64,000 bases of DNA from Marinobacter guineae. GTDB taxonomy: Bacteria; Pseudomonadota; Gammaproteobacteria; Pseudomonadales; Oleiphilaceae. The notes below the pieces were generated by a model. That model was not told the origin of the DNA. It was given only the letters and a program-made list of their open reading frames with translations, and ran no database searches. Location: assembly GCF_002744735.1 (NCBI RefSeq), contig NZ_KZ319343.1:1-64000 (forward strand). Direction: 5' to 3'. This document shows positions 30,935-40,442 of this stretch, in pieces; position 1 is the first letter of the stretch, and each line of letters opens with the position of its first letter. Made by a program: the position numbers and the translations under genes.

Positions 30935-33757
30935 TCATTTTTTCAGCATGCCTTTCAGGTACTTTCCAGTGTGCGAGGCCGGGTTTTCTGCCACTTCCTC
31001 TGGTGTGCCTTCGGCGATGACCTGACCACCGCCGGATCCGCCTTCCGGTCCGAGATCCACGATCCAGTCTGCGGTTTTGATCACGTCCAGGTTGTGCTCG
31101 ATCACCACGATGGTGTTGCCGTGATCGCGCAGGCGCTCGAGAACATTGAGTAGTTGCTGGATATCATAGAAGTGCAGGCCGGTGGTGGGTTCGTCCAGGA
31201 TATACAGGGTTTTGCCGGTATCTCGTTTGGACAGTTCCTTGGCGAGTTTTACCCGCTGGGCTTCCCCCCCTGAGAGTGTGACGGCACTTTGGCCAAGGCG
31301 GATATACGACAGGCCAACGTCCATCAGGGTCTGTAGTTTGCGGGCAAGGAACGGCACCGCATCGAAGAATTCCCGGCCTTCCTCCACGGTCATTTGCAGG
31401 ACCTCGTTGATGTTCTTGCCCTTGTATCGCACTTCCAGGGTTTCACGGTTGTAGCGTTTGCCCTTACAGACGTCGCAGGGAACGTAGACATCCGGCAGGA
31501 AGTGCATCTCTACCTTGATTACGCCATCACCCTGGCAGGCTTCGCAGCGACCACCTTTAACGTTGAAGGAGAAACGCCCGGGCTTGTAGCCCCGGGAACG
31601 AGACTCCTGAGTGCCGGCGAAAAGTTCCCGGATCGGGGTGAACAGGCCGGTGTAGGTGGCGGGGTTGGATCGGGGCGTTCGGCCGATGGGGCTCTGGTCA
31701 ATATCAATGACCTTATCCAGCTGATCCAGGCCCTGCAAGGACTGATAGGGCGAATGGCTCAGGCTGGTGGCCTTGTTCAGCTTGGCGGCAGCCACCGGAT
31801 ACAGTGTGCTGTTGATCAGAGTTGACTTGCCCGAACCGGATACGCCGGTGACGCAGGTCATCACCCCGAGGGGCAGAGTGAGGGTGACATCCCTGAGATT
31901 ATTTCCTGATGCGCCGGACAGGGTCAGTGTCTGGCCGTTCCCTCTGTGCCGTTCTTTGGGAATGGCAATTTCCCGGGTGCCGTTCAGGTACTGCCCCGTG
32001 AGGGAGTCGGGGTTGTCGATAATCTGTTGGGGCGTGCCCTGACCAATGATCTGACCTCCATGGACACCGGCGCCCGGTCCAATGTCAATCACGTGGTCGG
32101 CGGCACGGATGGCGTCCTCATCGTGCTCGACCACAATAACGGTGTTGCCCAGATCCCTGAGGTGAAAGAGGGTCTTCAGAAGTCGGTCGTTGTCTCGCTG
32201 GTGCAGGCCAATTGACGGCTCGTCGAGAATGTACATGACGCCCACCAGCCCGGCGCCGATCTGGCTGGCCAGACGGATGCGTTGGGCCTCGCCACCAGAC
32301 AGGGTATCTGCGCTTCGTTCAAGAGTCAGGTATTCCAGGCCAACATTGACCAGGAACTGAAGCCGCTGTCGGACCTCTTTGAGAATCTTCTCGGCGATTT
32401 CACCTTTGCGACCGGGCAGGGCCAGGGTCTCAAAATAATCGTGCGCCTCGCCCACCGGCAAGTGGGTGACGTCTGAAATGTTGTGCTCTTCGATAAATAC
32501 GTGGCGGGCACCGCGTCTCAGACGGGAGCCCCGGCAATCCTTGCAAGGCTGGGTACTGAGGTTGCGGGCCAGCTCCTCCCGCATGCTCTGGGAGTCGGTT
32601 TCCCGGTAGCGGCGCTCCAGGTTCGGCAGAATGCCCTCGAACGGATGCGCCTTTTCCATGATGTGGCCCCGGGAATTCACATAGCGAAACGGAATGTCTT
32701 CGCTGCCAGAGCCAAACAGCAACACGTTGCGGAATTCCTCAGGCAGCTCCGCCCAGGGTGTTTCCAGATCGATGCCATAATGCTCTGCTACGCTGCCAAG
32801 CATCTGGAAGTAGTACACGGCCCTCCGGTCCCAGCCCTTGATGGCGCCGGAGGCCAGCGTTGCTTCCGGGTGCTGGACGATCTTTTCCGGATCGAAGAAC
32901 TGTTTTACTCCCAGGCCGTCGCAGGTGGGGCAGGCGCCGGCCGGATTATTGAACGAGAACAGCTTGGGCTCCAGTTCGCTCAGGGCATAGCCGCACTGGG
33001 TGCAGGCGTAACGGGCGGAGAAGGTGTGTTGTTCGCCTTCACCGCTCATCGGCGCGACCAGCGCGATGCCATCCGACAGTCCCAGGGCGGTTTCAAAGCT
33101 CTCGGCAAGGCGCTGCTCCAGACCCGGTTTGACCTTGAAGCGGTCGACCACGACATCAATCTGATGTTTGCGTTTCTTGTCCAGCTCGGGCACGTCGTCA
33201 ATGTCGTACACCGTACCGTCCACCCGGAGGCGAATAAAACCCTGGCTGCGCATGGTTTCGATTACCTGAAGGTGCTCGCCCTTTCGGTCACGAATGACCG
33301 GAGCCAGGATCATCAGCTTGCTGTCCTCCGGCATTGCCAGGACCTGGTCCACCATCTGGCTGACGGTCTGCGCCTCCAGCGGCTGGCCATGGTCGGGGCA
33401 GCGCGGCTCACCGGCCCGGGCGAAGAGCAGTCGGAGGTAATCGTAAATCTCGGTGATGGTGCCTACGGTGGAGCGGGGGTTATGGGATGTGGACTTCTGT
33501 TCGATGGAAATTGCCGGCGACAGGCCCTCGATGTGGTCCACATCCGGCTTTTCCATCATCGACAGGAACTGGCGGGCATAAGTGGACAGGGATTCCACGT
33601 AACGCCGCTGGCCTTCGGCATAGAGCGTGTCAAACGCCAGGGATGATTTGCCCGAACCGGAGAGGCCGGTTATCACAATCAGCTTGTCCCTAGGCATATC
33701 CAGGTCGATGTTCTTCAGGTTGTGGGTTCGTGCCCCTTTGATCTGGATATGGTCCAT
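30935..33757 (-). CDS. uvrA: Excinuclease ABC subunit A
   Basis: UvrA is the damage-recognising ATPase of nucleotide excision repair and loads UvrB. The 940 residues begin [20 protein letters not shown]. They have two ABC ATPase halves: Walker [13 protein letters not shown] (about 33-44) and [12 protein letters not shown] (about 640), each with an LSGGEAQR signature. Zinc-binding CxxC pairs are in [10 protein letters not shown]...CPTCDGLG and CEACQGDG...[10 protein letters not shown]. It diverges from the MFS gene, and ssb is nearby, a neighbourhood also seen in Pseudomonas. No LexA box was found upstream. Confidence 0.98.
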   Translation of the reverse strand: MDHIQIKGARTHNLKNIDLDMPRDKLIVITGLSGSGKSSLAFDTLYAEGQRRYVESLSTYARQFLSMMEKPDVDHIEGLSPAISIEQKSTSHNPRSTVGTITEIYDYLRLLFARAGEPRCPDHGQPLEAQTVSQMVDQVLAMPEDSKLMILAPVIRDRKGEHLQVIETMRSQGFIRLRVDGTVYDIDDVPELDKKRKHQIDVVVDRFKVKPGLEQRLAESFETALGLSDGIALVAPMSGEGEQHTFSARYACTQCGYALSELEPKLFSFNNPAGACPTCDGLGVKQFFDPEKIVQHPEATLASGAIKGWDRRAVYYFQMLGSVAEHYGIDLETPWAELPEEFRNVLLFGSGSEDIPFRYVNSRGHIMEKAHPFEGILPNLERRYRETDSQSMREELARNLSTQPCKDCRGSRLRRGARHVFIEEHNISDVTHLPVGEAHDYFETLALPGRKGEIAEKILKEVRQRLQFLVNVGLEYLTLERSADTLSGGEAQRIRLASQIGAGLVGVMYILDEPSIGLHQRDNDRLLKTLFHLRDLGNTVIVVEHDEDAIRAADHVIDIGPGAGVHGGQIIGQGTPQQIIDNPDSLTGQYLNGTREIAIPKERHRGNGQTLTLSGASGNNLRDVTLTLPLGVMTCVTGVSGSGKSTLINSTLYPVAAAKLNKATSLSHSPYQSLQGLDQLDKVIDIDQSPIGRTPRSNPATYTGLFTPIRELFAGTQESRSRGYKPGRFSFNVKGGRCEACQGDGVIKVEMHFLPDVYVPCDVCKGKRYNRETLEVRYKGKNINEVLQMTVEEGREFFDAVPFLARKLQTLMDVGLSYIRLGQSAVTLSGGEAQRVKLAKELSKRDTGKTLYILDEPTTGLHFYDIQQLLNVLERLRDHGNTIVVIEHNLDVIKTADWIVDLGPEGGSGGGQVIAEGTPEEVAENPASHTGKYLKGMLKK

Positions 33758-33783
33758 AACACCTCGCTCGGATAAAAACCGAA

Positions 33784-33813
33784 ATTATACCGCGTTGGGC
33801 CCGCTGCGGCGAA
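33784..33813 (-). promoter_or_regulatory. Possible uvrA promoter
   Basis: On the minus strand a perfect TATAAT (33789-33784) follows a weak TTCGCC (33813-33808) at 18 nt. The predicted start is about 20 nt before the uvrA ATG. The -35 box is poor, so the call is tentative. Confidence 0.4.
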
Positions 33814-33941
33814 AATGATGGGGCGGCGAGGCGCCGTGGCCGGTCCCCCGTTTCGGCGCCTTCTGTTACAATGCGCCGCCTGCGAGGGATATGTGCCCTC
33901 GATCTGACCGCATTCAACCCCGGCTGAGGTACGTAATTGCC

Positions 33942-35312
33942 ATGAACACGCTGGAAAAACGCTCCGTATCGGCCCTGGCGTCTGTCTACGCCATGCGCAT
34001 GCTCGGACTGTTCATGGTCATGCCGGTGTTCATGCTGCTCGGTAGCGAGCTTGAAGGTGCCACGCCCGCCTTGCTGGGTTTTGCCATGGGCGCCTACGGC
34101 CTCAGCCAGGCCTTGCTTCAGATACCCTTCGGCATGCTCTCCGATCGGGTCGGGCGAAAGCGCATGATCTATATCGGTCTCGTACTGTTTGCTGCCGGTA
34201 GCCTTCTGGCTGGCGCCACGGATTCCATATACGTTGTGATTGCCGGGCGGATTCTTCAGGGGGCGGGTGCGATTGCCAGTGTGCTGATGGCATTGCTCAG
34301 CGACCTGACCCGGGAAGAGGAGCGAACCAAGGCCATGGCCACGGTGGGAATCACCATTGGTTTGTCGTTCTCGGTGTCTCTGGTTCTGGGGCCGCTTCTT
34401 GGCGGCTGGTGGGGGTTGTCCGGAATTTTCTATGTCACCGCGGCGTTGGCCGTTGTGGCACTGGTAATTGTCAATCGTCTGGTACCTACCCCTCATCAGC
34501 ATAAAACCAGTGCCGATACCCATCCGGCCAGGGAAATGCTGGGCCGCGTGGTTTCCGATGGCCGCCTGCTCAGGTTAGACTTCGGAATCTTTGCCCTGCA
34601 CCTGGTGCTGACGGCCCTGTTTCTGGTGTTCCCTTCGATGTTGCGGGATACCCTCGGGCTAGCCAGCAGTTCGCACTGGTGGTTTTACCTGAGTGTGATG
34701 GTAACGTCTTTTTTTGCCATGGTGCCGTTCATCATTATCGGTGAGAAAAAGCGTAAAATGAAACCGGTGTTGTGTGGGGCGATCACCCTTCTGACCCTGG
34801 CCACTGCCGGGTTGGCAGGGGTGTCCGCCAGCCTGGTGGCTGCGTGGGTCGGGCTGTTTTTCTTTTTCATGGCGTTCAACTTGCTGGAAGCCAGCCTGCC
34901 ATCACTGATCAGCAAGGAAGCGCCGGCGGCCAGCAAAGGCACTGCGATGGGGGTGTACTCCACCTCCCAGTTTATGGGGGCGTTTCTGGGGGGGGCACTG
35001 GGTGGTTTCCTGCTGGAGCTTGCCGGTATAGAAGGCGTGCTCTGGTTTATGGTTGTGATGCTCGCCCTGTGGTTGCTGGTCGCATTGACCATGCCGGCCC
35101 CCGGCTACACCACCAGTTTCGTGGTACAGTTGCACAAGGTTATGGGTAACCAGTACGACGATATTGATGATCACCTCCGTCGCCTGCCGGGCGTGCGTGA
35201 CGTGGTCATTGTTGAGGACGCTGCCACCGCCTATCTCAAGGTGGATCGTCAGCAATTTGATGAAGCGTTACTTGCGGACTTTTCCTTTGTCCGGCAGGCT
35301 AGCAATTCTTGA
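33942..35312 (+). CDS. MFS transporter with C-terminal YAM-type domain (YajR-like)
   Basis: A 456-residue major facilitator superfamily protein with about 12 hydrophobic segments. Motif A reads GMLSDRVGRKRMIYIG (about 64-79), as in proton-driven drug exporters. After the last helix the soluble tail QYDDIDDHLRRLPGVRDVVI continues to the end, about 55 residues that resemble the ferredoxin-like YAM domain of E. coli YajR. The start MNTLEKRSVSALASVYAMRM at 33942 is preferred to one 17 codons upstream. The gene lies between uvrA and ssb, as in Pseudomonas. The substrate is unknown. Confidence 0.85.
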   Translation: MNTLEKRSVSALASVYAMRMLGLFMVMPVFMLLGSELEGATPALLGFAMGAYGLSQALLQIPFGMLSDRVGRKRMIYIGLVLFAAGSLLAGATDSIYVVIAGRILQGAGAIASVLMALLSDLTREEERTKAMATVGITIGLSFSVSLVLGPLLGGWWGLSGIFYVTAALAVVALVIVNRLVPTPHQHKTSADTHPAREMLGRVVSDGRLLRLDFGIFALHLVLTALFLVFPSMLRDTLGLASSSHWWFYLSVMVTSFFAMVPFIIIGEKKRKMKPVLCGAITLLTLATAGLAGVSASLVAAWVGLFFFFMAFNLLEASLPSLISKEAPAASKGTAMGVYSTSQFMGAFLGGALGGFLLELAGIEGVLWFMVVMLALWLLVALTMPAPGYTTSFVVQLHKVMGNQYDDIDDHLRRLPGVRDVVIVEDAATAYLKVDRQQFDEALLADFSFVRQASNS

Positions 35313-35370
35313 AATCCGGAAGCCCGCAAGGAGCGCGGGTTGTCCCTGAAAACAGAGTCAGGAGCAGAAC

Positions 35371-35904
35371 ATGGCACGAGGCGTAAACAAGGTAATTCTT
35401 ATCGGCAATCTGGGGCAGGACCCGGATACCCGCTACACACCCAACGGCAATGCCGTGGTGAATCTGAATCTTGCGACAGACGAGAGCTACAAGGATCGTC
35501 AGACTGGCCAACTGGTGCCAAAAACCGAGTGGCACCGGATCGTGATGTTCGGCAAGATTGCCGAAATTGCCGGCCAGTACCTGCGCAAGGGCTCAAAAGT
35601 GTATATCGAAGGCAAGCTGCAGACGCGTAAGTGGCAGAACAAGGAAGGTCAGGATGTTTACACCACAGAGGTAGTGGTGGATATCAATGGCCAGATGCAG
35701 ATGCTCGACAGTCGTGGTGCAGAAGGTGGCGCGAATCAAGGCGCTCCCGCAGGTCGCCCGCAGCAGTCAGACTATAACTCTCAGGGCGGCCAACAGAACA
35801 ATCCGCCGCCCCAGCAACAGTCTGGCGGCTACAGCAACCAGCCTTCGCAGGGTGGTAGCATGCCTGAGCCGGTTGACGATTTTGATGATGACATTCCGTT
35901 CTAA
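35371..35904 (+). CDS. ssb: Single-stranded DNA-binding protein
   Basis: SSB covers single-stranded DNA in replication, repair and recombination and recruits partners through its tail. The 177 residues have the OB-fold domain (1 to about 112) with [20 protein letters not shown], then a Gly/Gln/Asn-rich linker containing runs of Pro and Gln, and the acidic tip [14 protein letters not shown] lies 8-10 nt before the ATG. A strong terminator follows. The presence of uvrA and an MFS gene upstream matches the Pseudomonas order. Confidence 0.98.
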   Translation: MARGVNKVILIGNLGQDPDTRYTPNGNAVVNLNLATDESYKDRQTGQLVPKTEWHRIVMFGKIAEIAGQYLRKGSKVYIEGKLQTRKWQNKEGQDVYTTEVVVDINGQMQMLDSRGAEGGANQGAPAGRPQQSDYNSQGGQQNNPPPQQQSGGYSNQPSQGGSMPEPVDDFDDDIPF

Positions 35905-35938
35905 AGGGCGCATCAGAGAGTTTTGAGTTATCAGAGTG

Positions 35939-35970
35939 AAAAAAAGCCTCCGCTTTCAGGGAGGCTTTTT
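35939..35970 (+). terminator. Intrinsic terminator after ssb
   Basis: AAAAAGCCTCC (35941-35951) pairs perfectly with GGAGGCTTTTT (35960-35970) around an 8-nt loop, giving an 11-bp stem with A and T flanks. It lies 35 nt after ssb and isolates it from the pilus locus. Confidence 0.92.
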
Positions 35971-36135
35971 CTGTTACGGACTTGCAAAAGGACGTGAAAT
36001 TAACAAAAAACCCGTGGAGTTACGTTCACTTTCTCATCTACTATGTGATTCATTGTCAAAAAGTGCCTGTTTTTCAGGCAGCATAACAACCACTTGAGGC
36101 GGGCGAGTGCCTCCGGTTCCAGTTTAACGGACCCC

Positions 36136-37068
36136 ATGACCAAGAGTTCTCTGCTACACAAGTTAACCGGCTTGTTCAGGCGCTCCGGAGCGCAAAGGCG
36201 CGTCTGTCTGGAGGTCCGTCCTGATGGTGTTGCCTGGGCGATCTCGGGTGGGCCCGCTGAAAATCACGCCGGGTTCATCGACTGCCTGCCGGCGAAACGC
36301 CACGCGGTTGTTAAGGAACTGGTTGACGAGCATGGCTGGGCGGGTGCTTCAACGACGCTGGTTTTGCCTTTGGATCAGTACCAGGTTTTTCAGATGGATC
36401 GCCCGGAAGGCATCGAAGAATCCGAGCTGAGCGACGCACTGAAGTGGAAGCTCAAGGATTTTCTCGATTTCAGCCCTTCTCAAGCGGTTTCCGACGTTTT
36501 TCCGTTTCCAAGGGATGCCTCCCGTGGCCGTGGTGAGCTGGTGAACGTTGTCGCTGCCAGAAAATCACTGGTTTCCGAGCTTGTGGAGCTGGTTGAGGAA
36601 GCGGGCCTGGAGCTGGACCGGATTGATATTGCCGAACTGGCACTGCGTAACCTGGTGTGCCGGCTGGATGAGAACAAGCGCGGCGCGGCGCTGGTTCATC
36701 TGAAAGACAACTACGGCCAGATGGTGATCTGCAAAGACGACACGCTATATTTGTCCCGTCGCCTGGATGTGACGTCTGAAGACTTGCGTGACGCTGCCCG
36801 GCAGGAGTCCGCGGTTCAGTCCCTGGCACTGGAAATGCAGCGCTCGCTGGATTATTACGAAAGCCAGCTTGGTCAGGTGCCGCCTGCGACTATTCGTCTG
36901 GTCGCACGTGACAGTGTCCTGCCTCTGGCCTCAATGCTCTCGTCCTATGTTGCTGCAGGCATTGAGACCCTGGACTGGCGCACGGTTGGCCTACAGGCTG
37001 ATCTGGACAGCCGCTGCCTGCCGGCCTGGAGTGCTGGCCTGCCGTTGCCGGAGGCCGGGCGCTCATGA
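36136..37068 (+). CDS. mshI: MSHA biogenesis protein MshI, PilM-like part
   Basis: A 310-residue protein of the actin-like PilM/MshI family, which forms a cytoplasmic ring linking the pilus ATPase to the inner-membrane PilN/PilO-type proteins. Visible features are the early VCLEVRPDGVAWAISGG strand (about 22-38), DALKWKLKDFLDFSPSQAV and a later RSLDYYESQLGQVPPATIRL, typical of PilM. The ATG at 36136 is chosen; an in-frame TTG at 36094 is unlikely. It opens the msh cluster. It overlaps the next gene by 4 nt. No mshH lies upstream; ssb does. Confidence 0.85.
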   Translation: MTKSSLLHKLTGLFRRSGAQRRVCLEVRPDGVAWAISGGPAENHAGFIDCLPAKRHAVVKELVDEHGWAGASTTLVLPLDQYQVFQMDRPEGIEESELSDALKWKLKDFLDFSPSQAVSDVFPFPRDASRGRGELVNVVAARKSLVSELVELVEEAGLELDRIDIAELALRNLVCRLDENKRGAALVHLKDNYGQMVICKDDTLYLSRRLDVTSEDLRDAARQESAVQSLALEMQRSLDYYESQLGQVPPATIRLVARDSVLPLASMLSSYVAAGIETLDWRTVGLQADLDSRCLPAWSAGLPLPEAGRS

Positions 37069-37670
37069 TCCAGCAGGTCAATCTCTACACCCAGGAATTG
37101 AGGCCGCGCAAAGAAAGGCTTCAGGCCGGTGCTGCTCTCGGAATCCTTGCCCTCGGGCTGTTTGTTGTTGTTGCCGCGGCTGGCGTATTTGGCTATCAAA
37201 ATGCCGGGATGGCAACACAGGTCGCAGGTCTGGAGCAGCAAAACATTCGCCTGGAAAGAGTCGTGGCTGAGCTTTCCGAGGCCGTTCGTGCCCGGCAGCC
37301 GGATTCAGAAGTGGAAGAGGCTTTGGCCCGGGTCACTGAGACCCTGGCCCGACGTCAGCGTTTGCTCGAGAAGGTGGAAAGCCTGGTCCTTTCCGAAGGA
37401 CGCCGCTTCTCGCCCCAGATGTCGGCCTTAGCCCGACAGATTCCGGACAATGTCTGGTTGACCGGTTTCACCCTGGAGTCAGAACCTGACCAGGTAACCA
37501 TCGAAGGTCGCAGTCGCTCCGGTGCGCTGGTGCCGTTGTACCTTGAAAGCCTGGGGGAGGAAGCTGCCTTTACCGGAAGGACCTTTGGTGCGTTCCGGTT
37601 GTCGCGGCCCGAAGAAGGCCGCTGGATTGACTTCCGCGTGTCCACCGATCGGACAGGGGAGGACGGGTGA
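37065..37670 (+). CDS. PilN-like MSHA biogenesis protein (second MshI-type gene)
   Basis: A 201-residue PilN-type protein: short cytoplasmic start MIQQVNLYTQELRPRKERLQ (the INLLP-type PilM-binding peptide position), one membrane helix (about 23-44), a coiled-coil stretch (about 48-100) and a compact periplasmic domain with NVWLTGFTLESEPDQVTIEG. It should form the inner-membrane assembly platform with the MshJ product. The gene overlaps the PilM-like gene by 4 nt and mshJ by 1 nt. The naming in the MSHA literature varies, so no symbol is given. Confidence 0.8.
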   Translation: MIQQVNLYTQELRPRKERLQAGAALGILALGLFVVVAAAGVFGYQNAGMATQVAGLEQQNIRLERVVAELSEAVRARQPDSEVEEALARVTETLARRQRLLEKVESLVLSEGRRFSPQMSALARQIPDNVWLTGFTLESEPDQVTIEGRSRSGALVPLYLESLGEEAAFTGRTFGAFRLSRPEEGRWIDFRVSTDRTGEDG

Positions 37671-38359
37671 TGGCGGGTCCTCTCGGAAATTCTTTTGCAC
37701 GGGCTGCTGATTGGTACAATCAACGGCCGGTTCGGGAGCGGGCACTGCTCCTGCTGACCGCTCTGGTGGTTTTGATCTTTGCGGGATGGGAGTTTGCCGT
37801 TACTCCGCTGCAACAGGAAAACCAGAGGCTTGAAAATCGCATGCAGACCCTGTCTGCCAGTCGGGATGATCTGCTGGCTCAGCAACAGATGCTCAATGAG
37901 CAACTTGCCACAGACCCCTCCCGGGTATTGCGAAACCAATTGACTGCCCGGCAACAGAGGCTGGACAGGCTGAACCGGCAGATTTCGGAAACCACGGGGC
38001 AACTGATTGCGCCCACGGCTATGGTGGCCCTGTTGCGGGACATTCTGGCGGCCCAGGACTCCCTGGTGCTCCAGGGCATGGAGCTTAAAACACCAGCGCC
38101 GGTATTCGCGCCGGAGGCAAGCTTACAGTCACAGCAAGACCAGCAGGCGAGGTCAGAGCCTCTGCTGTTCGCTCATGATGTTGAAATGCGTATCGAAGGC
38201 AGCTATCTCGAAGTTCTGAATTACCTTGAGAGGCTGGAGGCACTGGACGAACGCCTTGGCTGGGTCATGCTCGAATACAGCGCCGGTGACTGGCCCTCCG
38301 GTGAGGCCGTTATCCGGGTCCGGACACTGAGCCTGGATCAGGCGTGGCTGGGGGTTTGA
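37670..38359 (+). CDS. mshJ: MSHA biogenesis protein MshJ (PilO-like)
   Basis: A 229-residue inner-membrane protein with one helix near the N-terminus (about 26-43), then a long coiled coil with many Gln and Leu residues (RLENRMQTLSASRDDLLAQQ) and a periplasmic ferredoxin-like domain, as in PilO/MshJ. The ATG at 37670 is in a TGATG junction with the previous stop, with GGGGAGG upstream. The position between the PilN-like gene and mshK supports the name. The sequence itself is weakly conserved in this family. Confidence 0.8.
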   Translation: MAGPLGNSFARAADWYNQRPVRERALLLLTALVVLIFAGWEFAVTPLQQENQRLENRMQTLSASRDDLLAQQQMLNEQLATDPSRVLRNQLTARQQRLDRLNRQISETTGQLIAPTAMVALLRDILAAQDSLVLQGMELKTPAPVFAPEASLQSQQDQQARSEPLLFAHDVEMRIEGSYLEVLNYLERLEALDERLGWVMLEYSAGDWPSGEAVIRVRTLSLDQAWLGV

Positions 38360-38360
38360 T

Positions 38361-38714
38361 ATGAGGAAGCTCGTGCGTGCCTTGCTCCGCCCATGTGCCT
38401 GTTTGGCTGCGGGCATTCTGATTCTGGTTCCGGGCATGGCTCTGGCTGCTGTGCTGCAGGATCCGACTCGACCGCCTGGCCTTGAATCCCGGCTGGTGGC
38501 GCCAGTGCCAGAACAGCCGGTGTCACTGGACTCAATTCTTTACAGCAAGGACAGACGTGTCGCCATTATCGAAGGTGAGGCCCTCAGGGAAGGCCAGGGT
38601 GTTGACCGCATACGGGTTATCCGGATTTACGAGAATCGTGTTCTGGTAACGGATAACGGCCGCGAACGGGTGTTGTACCTGGAGAGACTTCCGCAGGTTC
38701 GGGGAACTCAATGA
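38361..38714 (+). CDS. mshK: MSHA biogenesis protein MshK (PilP-like)
   Basis: A 117-residue exported protein. A signal peptide or anchor covers about residues 1-30 (ILILVPGMALAA), followed by LQDPTRPPGLES, the DPTRPP motif of PilP/GspC/MshK proteins, and a small beta domain (VSLDSILYSKDRRVAIIEGE). It should connect the inner platform with the secretin MshL. It begins 1 nt after mshJ and overlaps mshL by 4 nt. Confidence 0.82.
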   Translation: MRKLVRALLRPCACLAAGILILVPGMALAAVLQDPTRPPGLESRLVAPVPEQPVSLDSILYSKDRRVAIIEGEALREGQGVDRIRVIRIYENRVLVTDNGRERVLYLERLPQVRGTQ

Positions 38715-40441
38715 CAGATAATCGGATATTCATGACAACGACCAGAACAATTTGCTTGCTGGCCCTTAGCCTGATGCTGGCAGCCTGTAGCAACAACCCG
38801 CTGATGCGGTCGGCAACCGCCACCTCCACGGACGCTGCCCAGGCTATCGACGAGGCCCTGGAAGACGCGCAGCAAAAGTCTCCGGCAGCAAACGAGGCGC
38901 TTTCGAAAGCCGCCCCGGTGCCTGCGGCTGTCAGTGCCGCGTTGCTGCCTTCGTTGTCGGGAACTGCCGATCTGGATGAGCGCTTTGATGTTAACGCCGG
39001 TGGCGTTCCCGCCGCCAGTTTCTTCCAGGCTCTGGTAGAGGGCACCCGTTACAACGTGGTGGTTCATCCCGAGGTAAATACGAGTATTTCGCTTCGACTG
39101 GGAGATGTGACCGTACCGGAAGTCATGGACATTGCCGGCGACCTCTATGGCCTGGATATCAAACGTACAGGCAGGTTATTCCGCGTAGACACAAACCAGA
39201 TCAAGACCCGCCTGTTTCCCATTGACTACCTGCATTTCAAACGCAGGGGTGGCTCCGAAACGCGGGTCAGTTCAGGCCAGGTAACCAACTCCGGGGGCGG
39301 TAATTCAGGAAGTGACCGCGACTACGGTGACAGTGGCGGTTCAAGCGAAACCCGCAGCCTGGTTGGCACGGCCATTTCCACGGAGACGGCTTCTGACTTC
39401 TGGCAGGGCATCAGCGACGCCCTGAACATGATTATCGACGGCGATGGCGCGCAGGTTGTTGTTAACCCCGAGGCCGGGTTGGTAATGGTTCGTGCCGGCA
39501 CCAAAGACCTTGAGCTGGTGGAGGAGTATTTGCGCCGTACCGAACTCATTATGCAGCGCCAGGTAATACTGGAGGCGAAGATTCTGGAGATTGCCCTGAA
39601 CGAAAGTTACCAACAGGGAGTTAACTGGTCAGATATCCAGAGCGCATCGTCATTGGTGGCCAGCGATGGCCTGCCCGCAGAATTCACGGCTCAAGCGTTG
39701 GCCGGCCAGGCTATCCAGACGTCAGATATTGGTGGGCTGTTCTCGGCCACTTTCCGGGAGGGTAGCTTCACGGCTTTAATCGAGCTGCTGGGAAGTCAAG
39801 GCAACGTGCAGATTCTCTCCAGCCCTCGTATCTCAACGCTGAATAATCAGAAAGCCGTCATCAAGGTGGGCACCGACGAGTTCTTCGTAACAGACATCGA
39901 CTTTGATGAGAACAACTCTGCTGTCACGGCGACCGATCAAACCTCGACATCCGTCGAACTGACACCGTTTTTTTCGGGTATCTCCCTGGACGTGACTCCG
40001 CAGATTTCTGAAGAAGGTGTAATCACCCTGCACGTTCATCCCTCGGTAAGTGAAGTGAGTGACCAGGAAAAGCTGATTACCATTGGCGAGCGTGATGTGA
40101 CCCTGCCCCTGGCCAGCAGCACCGTTCGTGAAACCGATAGCGTGATCCGAGCCGAAAGCGGGCAGATCGTGGTAATCGGTGGGCTGATCCAGAACACCAG
40201 CGAGGACAACAATTCGGCGGTTCCCTTCTTCAGTGATATTCCTGTGGTGGGAGAGCTGTTCAAGCAGCGGCGCTTCCAGTCCCGAAAAAGTGAGCTTGTG
40301 ATCCTGTTGCGCCCGGTGGTGGCGGGATCCCCCCAAATGAATGCCGAGGTTGCCGCCAGCCGTGAGCGCATGAGTGTGCTCAGGGAGTTGCTGCAGTCAT
40401 CCGAGTCTGTCACCCCGGAACCGGAGAACGCCGTTCGCTAG
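38711..40441 (+). CDS. mshL: Secretin MshL, outer-membrane pore of the MSHA pilus
   Basis: A 576-residue secretin of the PilQ/GspD family through which the pilus leaves the cell. It is a predicted lipoprotein with lipobox LAAC (Cys about residue 26 from the first ATG). The periplasmic N-domains include FFQALVEGTRYNVVVHPEVN. A Ser/Gly-rich insert (SGGGNSGSDRDYGDSGGSSE) precedes the secretin core with NVQILSSPRISTLNNQKAVI and VIGGLIQNT. The start at 38711 has GGGGAA upstream; an ATG at 38732 is the alternative. Neighbours are mshK and mshM. Confidence 0.93.
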   Translation: MTDNRIFMTTTRTICLLALSLMLAACSNNPLMRSATATSTDAAQAIDEALEDAQQKSPAANEALSKAAPVPAAVSAALLPSLSGTADLDERFDVNAGGVPAASFFQALVEGTRYNVVVHPEVNTSISLRLGDVTVPEVMDIAGDLYGLDIKRTGRLFRVDTNQIKTRLFPIDYLHFKRRGGSETRVSSGQVTNSGGGNSGSDRDYGDSGGSSETRSLVGTAISTETASDFWQGISDALNMIIDGDGAQVVVNPEAGLVMVRAGTKDLELVEEYLRRTELIMQRQVILEAKILEIALNESYQQGVNWSDIQSASSLVASDGLPAEFTAQALAGQAIQTSDIGGLFSATFREGSFTALIELLGSQGNVQILSSPRISTLNNQKAVIKVGTDEFFVTDIDFDENNSAVTATDQTSTSVELTPFFSGISLDVTPQISEEGVITLHVHPSVSEVSDQEKLITIGERDVTLPLASSTVRETDSVIRAESGQIVVIGGLIQNTSEDNNSAVPFFSDIPVVGELFKQRRFQSRKSELVILLRPVVAGSPQMNAEVAASRERMSVLRELLQSSESVTPEPENAVR

Positions 40442-40442
40442 G

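Noticed and set aside
32483-33646. A 387-residue open frame on the plus strand opposite uvrA
   Set aside because: It lies fully inside uvrA on the other strand, has no recognisable domain and reflects the GC-skewed codon use of uvrA.
33758-33941. A LexA (SOS) box between uvrA and the MFS gene
   Set aside because: No CTGT-N8-ACAG type sequence was found in the gap, although uvrA is SOS-controlled in E. coli.
36026-36090. A promoter for the msh operon between ssb and mshI
   Set aside because: TTGTCA at 36053 and TACTAT-like strings are present but no pair has acceptable spacing; only a 6-bp hairpin (36064-36080) is visible.
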